From NCBI GenBank assembly GCA_031257015.1, contig JAIRPK010000046.1:1-33875 (forward strand): a DNA stretch of 33,875 nucleotides, read 5' to 3'. A program made the position numbers and the translations under genes. Below the pieces are notes generated by a model that did no database searches, was not told where the DNA came from, and was given only the letters and a program-made list of their open reading frames with translations. The first letter of the stretch is position 1. Every line of letters starts with the position of its first letter. Below, piece after piece: positions 1-6,929 of this stretch. This stretch comes from Tannerellaceae bacterium. GTDB taxonomy: Bacteria; Bacteroidota; Bacteroidia; Bacteroidales; Tannerellaceae.

Positions 1-2709
1 AAGAAAACCGAAATACGCGGCGGGGTTTTTCACCTGAATAATGTTCCCCTCAAGCTGCACGCAACAAATTCACACATGCAACACCCGGAAAATGGGCATG
101 TGATGGACGAGGCAACCATTCGCCGCGATTTTGAAATACTGAAGCAGTTTAACTTTAACGCCGTCCGCACTTCTCATTATCCCCCCGTCAACAAATATCT
201 CGAACTTGCCGACGAATACGGCATCTACATAATCGACGAAGCCGGCACGGAGGCACATGCAACCGTTTATCTCTCCGGACGAGCCGAATACACGGAAATG
301 TATAAGGAACGCAGCCGAAAAATGGTTTTGCGCGACCGTAATCATGCTTCCGTCCTTTTCTGGAGCGCCGGAAACGAGAGCGGTCATGGCTTCAATATCG
401 ACGAAGTAATAAAAGAAGGGAAAAAATACGACGCAACCCGCTACTGGATGTACGGCAGCCACTCAAACATAGACGAAAACGATACGGAAGACATAATCGG
501 TCCCCGTTATCCATTGCCGATTGAGCTGGACATGAAGATCGGCAAGATTTCGAGCGATCCCTTCCGCCGCCCTTCCTTTATGGACGAATATTTGTCGGTT
601 GCAGGCAATGGAGGAGGCGGTCTGGACGAATATTGGCGCGTGATTCGCTCCTATCCACGCTCGATGGGCGGCTCGATTTGGGATTTCGTCAGTCCGGGCA
701 TTACCGAAGAAGCGAGGAAAGTTGATGATCGCTCGCCATTCGGCACTCCGGTGCATTTTATGGGCAATGGGCGTATTGTAAAAGGCAGGGACGGCAAGGC
801 GCTTGACCTGAACGGGCATGATCAATGGATGGAAATATACAGGCAGGATAATGTCGAGGTAACTTCCGGTCAGCTGATGCTTTCTCTTGATGTCTTTCCC
901 CGAAAACTGATAAGCAGCTGCGGATCATTCATCACCAAGGGCAGCTATCAGTTCGGATTGCAGCAACGCGGGAAAGACTCGCTCGACTTTTACATTTATA
1001 CGAATAAAAAATACACTCTCCGCGTCCCTCTTCCGGGAAACTGGGAGAATGTCTGGCACAGTTTGCAGGGCGTTTATGACGGAAAAGAGATGGCTGTTTA
1101 TATCGACGGCAAACAGGCGGGCGAGAAAATGCCTGCGACGGGTACAATACGCAACTTTCCATATCCGGTGAACATTGGTCGCAATGCCGAAGCCCACACA
1201 CAAAATGTTGATGTCTATATGTGCGACGCCCTTATGGATAATGTCGGAATATTCACCCAAGCGTACAAGCCTGAAGACCTCAAACCGGAAAATTCCGTCC
1301 TCTGGCTGGACTTCGAGAAGGAGACAAACCAAGGCAATTATTATTCCTACGCATTCAGCGCCCGCACTTACGGAAGCATCTGGCCGGACAGGAGAATACA
1401 GCCCGAAATGTGGCAAATGAAGAAGTCGGCACAACCTATCACGGTCGATTTGTTGAGCGCCGAGAACGGATCGGTCGTTGTCCATAACCATAATCATTTC
1501 CTCGATGCTTCATATTATAATATGGAGTGGCATATCGAAGCCGACGACAGGATAATACAAAGCGGCAAGCTCGATTTGCAAATTCCACCGCTGACAAACA
1601 AGCAAATCAGGATACCATTTTCCCGTCCCGAAATCGAAGCAAACACAGAGTACCGCCTCCTAATTACAGCCACTCTCAAGAAAGACGAAGTCTGGGCAAA
1701 GGCAGGACATGAGGTCGCATGGGAACAATTCGAGCTACCCTGGTATAAGACAAAGGAAGAAAAGCCGGCAAGCGGAACGGTAACATTAACGCAATCGGAC
1801 GACCGGATTACAGTATCGGGAAAGAACTTCAATTATACATTCGACAAGGATAAAGCCCTCCTTTCCTCCATGATTATTAACGGAAAAGAGATGTTGCTTT
1901 CCCCAATCCGGATAAACCTCTGGCGTGCCCCCCTTGCTAATGAACAGGACGGGTGGAATAGCGGCAACGCCCGCTCGCATAATTGGCAGGAAGGCTATGG
2001 AGAATACGTCGTCACCGAATTTTACTCGCTCGGCTTAGACAAACTCACCCATCACCCCCATACAATAGAAGCCTTCGATGCAGGAAACACGGCAGTCATC
2101 AAGATACGCGAGATCACCACCTTCCGAGACCGGCAATACAGCGGAATTGAAAACCTCTACACATATAATATATACGGCGACGGAACGATACGCCTCCATC
2201 ACCGTGCAATACCACAGGGACAGATGCCGTTATGGTTTCCCCGCATCGGTTTGACCATGACATTAAACAAAAGTCTCAACCATGTAGAATGGTACGGTCG
2301 CGGGCCACAGGAGAATTACCCCGACCGCAACACAGGATACCGCATCGGCATATACAAAACAACCGTCAAAGACATGTACGAGCCATACCTTATTCCACAG
2401 GACTACGGACTCCGCACCAACAACCGCTGGGTGCGCATGACCGATGCCGACGGAGAAGGATTGCAATTCAAAGTCGATGACGAGCAATTCAACTTCAACG
2501 CCTATCCGTACTCCACCGACAACCTGACAAAAGCGGTATATACATATCAGTTGCAGGAACAGGACGGGATCACCTTCAATCTCGATTATGCAACCTCCGG
2601 CCTCGGCTGCACGGCACGCTCGATATTTCAGGCGTACAGGGCGATGCCGCAGATGTATGAAAGGAGAGTGGAGATAGGAGTGGTGGAGAGAAAGGGTATG
2701 AGATGGTGA
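1..2709 (+). CDS. Glycoside hydrolase family 2 beta-galactosidase-like enzyme, 5'-truncated by window edge
   Basis: The open frame runs in from the left edge, so the N-terminal sugar-binding and Ig-like domains lie outside; 902 residues are visible. The TIM barrel shows GNESGHG with the presumed acid/base Glu at visible residue 126, and FMDEY with the presumed nucleophile Glu at 196. From about residue 241 to 421 there is an inserted LamG/concanavalin-like beta-sandwich (RDGKALDLNG start). Then follow a DUF4981-like beta domain (about 457-584) and a Bgal_small_N-like domain (about 599 to the end, with SGKNFNYTFDKDKALLSSM). Known family role: hydrolysis of terminal beta-galactosides or related beta-glycosides, usually in the periplasm. 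The neighbouring GH29 and GH43 genes suggest a shared branched-glycan substrate. An in-frame ATG at 76 is internal to the conserved barrel, so it is not the real start. Exact substrate is unknown. Confidence 0.9.
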   Translation, partial: KKTEIRGGVFHLNNVPLKLHATNSHMQHPENGHVMDEATIRRDFEILKQFNFNAVRTSHYPPVNKYLELADEYGIYIIDEAGTEAHATVYLSGRAEYTEMYKERSRKMVLRDRNHASVLFWSAGNESGHGFNIDEVIKEGKKYDATRYWMYGSHSNIDENDTEDIIGPRYPLPIELDMKIGKISSDPFRRPSFMDEYLSVAGNGGGGLDEYWRVIRSYPRSMGGSIWDFVSPGITEEARKVDDRSPFGTPVHFMGNGRIVKGRDGKALDLNGHDQWMEIYRQDNVEVTSGQLMLSLDVFPRKLISSCGSFITKGSYQFGLQQRGKDSLDFYIYTNKKYTLRVPLPGNWENVWHSLQGVYDGKEMAVYIDGKQAGEKMPATGTIRNFPYPVNIGRNAEAHTQNVDVYMCDALMDNVGIFTQAYKPEDLKPENSVLWLDFEKETNQGNYYSYAFSARTYGSIWPDRRIQPEMWQMKKSAQPITVDLLSAENGSVVVHNHNHFLDASYYNMEWHIEADDRIIQSGKLDLQIPPLTNKQIRIPFSRPEIEANTEYRLLITATLKKDEVWAKAGHEVAWEQFELPWYKTKEEKPASGTVTLTQSDDRITVSGKNFNYTFDKDKALLSSMIINGKEMLLSPIRINLWRAPLANEQDGWNSGNARSHNWQEGYGEYVVTEFYSLGLDKLTHHPHTIEAFDAGNTAVIKIREITTFRDRQYSGIENLYTYNIYGDGTIRLHHRAIPQGQMPLWFPRIGLTMTLNKSLNHVEWYGRGPQENYPDRNTGYRIGIYKTTVKDMYEPYLIPQDYGLRTNNRWVRMTDADGEGLQFKVDDEQFNFNAYPYSTDNLTKAVYTYQLQEQDGITFNLDYATSGLGCTARSIFQAYRAMPQMYERRVEIGVVERKGMRW

Positions 2710-2736
2710 AAGAAGAGCTATTTTCTCCCTGTTTTT

Positions 2737-2753
2737 TGATTCTCCGAGAGACG
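2737..2753 (-). repeat. Single copy of the 21-bp intergenic repeat family
   Basis: Read on the minus strand this stretch contains CTCTCGGAGAATCA, an exact 14-base match to units of the array at 10936-11209 and close to the array at 33737-33875. It stands alone between the GH2 stop and the AT-rich insert. It includes the self-complementary core TCTC-N-GAGA. Confidence 0.55.
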
Positions 2754-2756
2754 CCG

Positions 2757-2789
2757 TTTGAATCTATACAGAAAAAAGGAGTATATTTG
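2757..2789 (+). promoter_or_regulatory. Bacteroidetes-type promoter of the XRE/RT pair
   Basis: A -33-like TTTG at 2757-2760 is followed after 21 bases by a -7-like TATATTTG at 2782-2789, matching the Bacteroidetes consensus TTTG-N19-21-TAnnTTTG. The XRE ATG at 2810 lies 20 bases further on. Confidence 0.5.
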
Positions 2790-2802
2790 CAAAAAATGCA
2801 AA
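2786..2802 (+). promoter_or_regulatory. Inverted repeat, possible XRE operator
   Basis: TTTGCA (2786-2791), five A residues, then TGCAAA (2797-2802) form a perfect 6-bp inverted repeat overlapping the -7 box and the probable transcription start. Position and symmetry fit an autoregulatory operator for the HTH protein encoded at once downstream. This is inference from position only. Confidence 0.35.
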
Positions 2803-2809
2803 ATGTTAA

Positions 2810-3172
2810 ATGTCAAATATACTCAGTGAACGAATAAAACAGTTATGCGAAAACCGCAAAATGATACAACTAAAATTGGCAGCAGTGTTGGATATTGACA
2901 TTGCCTCTTATTGTAAAATCGGAAAAGGCGAACACCACACTTGCAAAAAACAAGTGCCCATTATTGCTGAACTATTGCAAAGCGATCGGGCAATATTCTT
3001 AACGCTTCGGCTTGCCCAGCAAATTGCTTCAATGTTGGCAGATAAAGTGTCGAGTACTATCAAAAAGAATATAAATAACGACATGTTAAATGCTGAAATA
3101 TATAAGCAATACGGTTATATAACCCAAAGTTTTGAATATTGTAAAACAGATGATATCAAAGAATATGAGTAA
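2810..3172 (+). CDS. XRE-family helix-turn-helix regulator
   Basis: A 120-residue protein with an XRE/lambda-repressor-like HTH over about residues 6-57: SERIKQLCENRKM, then LAAVLDIDIASYCKIGKGE in the recognition region, then VPIIAELLQSD. The remaining half is a charged helical tail. In Bacteroidetes close relatives, as I recall them, often sit beside DNA methyltransferases, which agrees with the methyltransferase remnant at 4729-5105. It probably controls the reverse transcriptase whose start codon overlaps its 3' end, and perhaps itself through the inverted repeat at 2786-2802. Base composition becomes AT-rich along this gene. Family assignment is good; target and role are inferred. Confidence 0.8.
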   Translation: MSNILSERIKQLCENRKMIQLKLAAVLDIDIASYCKIGKGEHHTCKKQVPIIAELLQSDRAIFLTLRLAQQIASMLADKVSSTIKKNINNDMLNAEIYKQYGYITQSFEYCKTDDIKEYE

Positions 3173-4700
3173 ATCTTATTTTGACTGTATGCGCGAAATA
3201 ACAAAAGAAGAATTATTAGAAAGTCTTTTGGGGTACGGAATGTTTGCCGAAAAAATTCCCCCGATTTTCACCTCTGAACCGTTATATGATTATTGTAATG
3301 CAAATGGTTATAGTTGGTTGGATAACGAAGCACATTCTGCAATTTCGTATGAAAATATGCGTAATATCTCTATTCCAAGAATTTTATCAATTCCATATCC
3401 AGCAACTTATGTAAATCAATGCAAGTTTATTTCAGATAATTGGGATGATATACAACAACATTTCTTAAAAAAAACAGGATGTGAGACCTTCAAAAAAAGC
3501 CAAATTCATATCAGAAAGATGCAAGACAAAAAAGAACTTTTTGAAATGAATTACAAGGATTTTGATTCAAAATATGGACTGCTTGAACCTGAAATTTCAA
3601 TTGGTGCTAAATATGTTGTAAAAGCAGATATTTCAAACTGTTTTCCAAGTATTTATACTCACGCAATTTCTTGGGCTTTAGCAGGAATAGAAGAAGCTAA
3701 AAAAAATCAAAAAGACAGTTCAAAATGGTATAACAAATTAGATTCTTGCACAAGAGCATTAAAAGACAATGAAACTCACGGAGTTTTAATTGGACCACAT
3801 AGTTCAAATTTAATTTCTGAAATCATTTTGGTTGCTGTTGATAACGAATTACAGCAATATAAATATACGAGATGTATTGACGACTACACTTGTTTTGTCC
3901 CTTCACAACAAGAAGCAGAAAAGTTTTTAATTGATTTGGCAAATGCTTTAAAAAAATACGATTTATCGTTAAACCACAAGAAAACAGAGATATTAAAACT
4001 CCCACTGTCTTCTGTCGAATCGTGGGTTACAGTTTTAAAATCGTTTGAAATACCTGACGAAATAGGGGTTACTTTTTTAAGAAAATATTTAGATACTGCC
4101 ATTTATTTAGCGAATAAAACAAGCAATATAGCCGTAATAAACTTTGTTATCAAGACATTATCTACAAAGAATTTCAAACCATTAGCATTAGAATATTATA
4201 TAAATACTATTCATAATTTGCTGCTTCTTTTTCCTTATTTATTGCCTATTGTTGAGGACAATGTTTTTATTCCATTAAATATTAATGCGAAAAAAATAGA
4301 GAAAATCGCAAATGATATTTATAAAGATGGCTATCAATATAATCGCTTTGAGGCAATGAGTTATGCAATATATTTTGCCATTAAATACAATTTTAAGTTA
4401 GGAAATGATTTATTTGAAAAAGTAAAATTGAAAGAAGACTGTATTTTTATGATGTTAGCTTATTTACACGATGTAAAATTTCTAACAGGTATAAAACAAC
4501 AATATAAGGATATTGCAAAAGAAATTCAGAATGATTATTTATCAAAAGATAAATTTTGGCTTTTTATTTATGAGGTTTTGCCCAAAGAAGATATAAAAGA
4601 TACTTGTTTAAAAGCATTAAAAGGTAAGAGCGGTAAAAATAGTTGCAAAAAAGTATCCTTCATAAAGAAATATAGCAACAAATCAAATAGTTATACCTGA
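3165..4700 (+). CDS. Reverse transcriptase, defence-associated (Abi/UG/DRT-like)
   Basis: An RNA-directed DNA polymerase of 511 residues. Palm motifs are visible: VVKADISNCFPSIYTH with the first catalytic Asp at residue 155; GVLIGPHSSNLISEIIL; and RCIDDYTCF with the paired Asp at 239-240; then LSLNHKKTEIL. The triad is intact, but the residue usually aromatic in the YxDD box is Cys237. After the palm, about 230 residues are predicted all alpha-helical, like the alpha-repeat C-terminus of Abi-type and UG-type phage-defence reverse transcriptases. I see no maturase, integrase, retron msr/msd or DGR template repeat. The ATG at 3165 is chosen: it overlaps the XRE stop (ATGAGTAA), implying coupled translation; a TTG at 3132 and an ATG at 3150 are alternatives. 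GC is strikingly low (23% in one 60-base sample) compared with the flanks, which suggests horizontal transfer. The exact clade cannot be assigned by eye. Confidence 0.85.
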   Translation: MSKSYFDCMREITKEELLESLLGYGMFAEKIPPIFTSEPLYDYCNANGYSWLDNEAHSAISYENMRNISIPRILSIPYPATYVNQCKFISDNWDDIQQHFLKKTGCETFKKSQIHIRKMQDKKELFEMNYKDFDSKYGLLEPEISIGAKYVVKADISNCFPSIYTHAISWALAGIEEAKKNQKDSSKWYNKLDSCTRALKDNETHGVLIGPHSSNLISEIILVAVDNELQQYKYTRCIDDYTCFVPSQQEAEKFLIDLANALKKYDLSLNHKKTEILKLPLSSVESWVTVLKSFEIPDEIGVTFLRKYLDTAIYLANKTSNIAVINFVIKTLSTKNFKPLALEYYINTIHNLLLLFPYLLPIVEDNVFIPLNINAKKIEKIANDIYKDGYQYNRFEAMSYAIYFAIKYNFKLGNDLFEKVKLKEDCIFMMLAYLHDVKFLTGIKQQYKDIAKEIQNDYLSKDKFWLFIYEVLPKEDIKDTCLKALKGKSGKNSCKKVSFIKKYSNKSNSYT

Positions 4701-4728
4701 ATAACAAAATATAGAATACGTAATAAAT

Positions 4729-5105
4729 ATGAAATATATTATAAAAACTGCCGAAGATTTAGTAGCCTCCCGCGAGCAGATTCGCGCCAGTTTCATTAAT
4801 AACAAAGGTGTATTGCAAATAGTCAGTGGTTATTTTACAGAATTAACTTTTATCTACACAAAACTGTTTTGCTTGCGCAAATCAGTAGCAAAAGTTGCTT
4901 TTGTAATTGATAATGTATGCTACAGCGGCGAGGTTATTTCAGTAGATTTTATTTACTTATTTACACGAAATTGGCTGAACAAATAGGATTTAAACCTTTG
5001 AATGTATATTCTCTAAAACAGAAAAAAGGCAATAGCAGCCAGCAAATGGCAAAATTGGGGCGTGTTCCCTTACGGAAAAATATTACTGTATGGGAAAAGC
5101 CATAA
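4729..5105 (+). pseudogene. Remnant of a DNA methyltransferase (frameshifted, 5'-truncated)
   Basis: Two overlapping frames together resemble the C-terminal part of an amino-methyltransferase of the kind with GYFTEL and VAFVIDNVCYSGEVISVD (frame 1, 4729-4986), continuing as LAEQIGFKPLNVY, KGNSSQQMAKLGRVPLRKN and TVWEKP (frame 3, to 5105). The switch of frame falls near 4945-4965, so a frameshift separates them. The SAM-binding motif and catalytic DPPY-type motif are absent because the 5' part is missing. Recognition rests on remembered patterns of this family, not on a search. It probably belonged to a restriction-modification unit together with the XRE gene, now decayed while the reverse transcriptase stays open. 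Composition is AT-rich like that of the RT. Confidence 0.6.
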
Positions 5106-5198
5106 AAAACTTGAAATTATTTTAGTCTCTACTGAAGCCAATATATTGAGTATCAAAAAAGATAAAATTGCATTAAACAATTAAATAAACCCACAATC

Positions 5199-6929
5199 AT
5201 GAACAAACCCTTCTTCCTTCTCCTCCTCCTTTCCTCCATCCCCCTCCACATCATTGCCCAACACCCACCGCAAATCCTCCAATTCAGCGACAAGGACATC
5301 CCGCTCGCCCCAAAAGAATATCGGCGCCCAGCCGGTATCGATCCGGGCGATGACTACAATCCGGCAATATTCCGCTATCCCTATACATTAAAAGATATGC
5401 AGGAAAAGTTCTCCGACGATATGATAAAACGTGCCGGCAAGGAATACCAACGCATAACAGATGTGAACACTCATGGAATATGGAAACCAACCTGGTCTTC
5501 CCTCATGAAACATACAACGCCCGAATGGTTTTCAGATATAAAGTTCGGAATGTTTATCGACTGGGGCTTGTGGTCTGTCGCAGGATACACCATACCCCTC
5601 GATCCAAACCGTGAAGTATACCCGGACTGGTACGAATATCAAATGATAGCCGACAACAACGGACCGCGCCGGTATGATAAACACGGCAAAATATTCAGCC
5701 TTCGACAATACCACGAAAAAAACTGGGGGCAAGACTTCTACCGAGGAGACTTTATCCCACTCTTCACCGCCGAAAACTTTAACGCCGATAAACTGACCGA
5801 CCTCGCAGTCGAAGCCGGAATGAAATACATAATACCCTTCTGCAAACATTTCTCCGGATGGTGCATCTGGCCATCGTCATATACACACATGGATGTCGGC
5901 GAACGACTGGGAGAAGACATCATGCAACCACTGGTGGACAACTGCAAAAAGAAAGGACTAAAATTCGGATTCTACTACGGAACCCAAGAATGGGAATACC
6001 CCATCATAACAGACACCGCACTAGTCATACGAGAATGGTTCCGAATGGGACACAACAACCCCGCAGCACCATATACACCCGAAATCGAAAACCTCATCCC
6101 CGGAAAAATCCCCGTGAAAAACTTCCTCCAAGACTACTCAATCCCACAAGCAATCGAATTTATCGACAAATACGATCCGGATATACTATGGTATGACGGC
6201 GACTGGGACACAGCCGCCGAAGAACTGGGAAGCTACGACATCTCCGCATACTTCTACAACAAAGCCGAAGGACGCAAACAAGTCGCAGTCAACGACCGCT
6301 ACGGACTGAAAAAAGAAGACCGCCGAACATCACGAGCACGCCTCGGCGACATATTCACCAGCGAACACCACAGCATACCAGAATCCAAAAAAAACGGAAA
6401 CCATGCATGGGAAGAAAACCGCGGAATAAGCAGCTCCTTCGGATTCAACTGGCAAGACACAGATGAAAACGTCATATCCTCCAAAACCTTCATCGACATG
6501 TTCGTAAACATAGTCGCCGAAGGAGGAAACCTCCTCCTGATCGTCAACCCAGACGGCAAAGGAGCACTGCCGCCAACACAAGTGAAAAGACTAAAAGACA
6601 TCGGAAAATGGCTCCAAATAAACGGAGAAGGAATATACAACACACGCCCACACACAACCCAAAAAGAAGGCTCCATCTGCTACACACGCAGTAAAGACAA
6701 CAAAACCATTTACGCAATATGCACCGAAATCCCAACAAACAAACTCACCCTCAACTCCGTCACACCAAGCAAAACAGGACAAATAACCCTACTCGGCAAC
6801 GAAAACGAAAAACTAAAATGGACAAGCAAAACAACCAACGGACAAACACAACTAACAATCAAAATACCCAAAAACATACACAAGAAAAAAGCAAACCAAC
6901 ACGCCTGGGTATTTAAAATCACACTATAA
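5199..6929 (+). CDS. Alpha-L-fucosidase, GH29
   Basis: A 576-residue secreted enzyme that removes alpha-linked L-fucose by a retaining mechanism. A signal peptide is visible (MNKPFFLLLLLSSIPLHIIA, cleavage near A-QHP). GH29 hallmarks: WFSDIKFGMFIDWGLWSV (near residue 115), FCKHFSGWCIWPSSYTHMD, GLKFGFYYGTQEW, and ILWYDGDWD with the presumed nucleophile Asp333, followed by NDRYG and EHHSIPE. A C-terminal beta-sandwich ends in HAWVFKITL after the typical IGKWLQINGEGIYNTRP linker. It is the first gene of a same-strand run with the acyltransferase (70 bp away) and two GH43 genes. Codon usage changes inside the gene near 5900, where third positions become almost only A or C. Fucose removal implies a fucosylated plant or host glycan; which one is not shown. 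Confidence 0.92.
   Translation: MNKPFFLLLLLSSIPLHIIAQHPPQILQFSDKDIPLAPKEYRRPAGIDPGDDYNPAIFRYPYTLKDMQEKFSDDMIKRAGKEYQRITDVNTHGIWKPTWSSLMKHTTPEWFSDIKFGMFIDWGLWSVAGYTIPLDPNREVYPDWYEYQMIADNNGPRRYDKHGKIFSLRQYHEKNWGQDFYRGDFIPLFTAENFNADKLTDLAVEAGMKYIIPFCKHFSGWCIWPSSYTHMDVGERLGEDIMQPLVDNCKKKGLKFGFYYGTQEWEYPIITDTALVIREWFRMGHNNPAAPYTPEIENLIPGKIPVKNFLQDYSIPQAIEFIDKYDPDILWYDGDWDTAAEELGSYDISAYFYNKAEGRKQVAVNDRYGLKKEDRRTSRARLGDIFTSEHHSIPESKKNGNHAWEENRGISSSFGFNWQDTDENVISSKTFIDMFVNIVAEGGNLLLIVNPDGKGALPPTQVKRLKDIGKWLQINGEGIYNTRPHTTQKEGSICYTRSKDNKTIYAICTEIPTNKLTLNSVTPSKTGQITLLGNENEKLKWTSKTTNGQTQLTIKIPKNIHKKKANQHAWVFKITL

Noticed and set aside
4700..5198. Retron msr/msd or DGR template next to the RT
   Set aside because: No paired inverted repeats of msr/msd type and no adenine-variable template/target repeat pair were seen near the RT.
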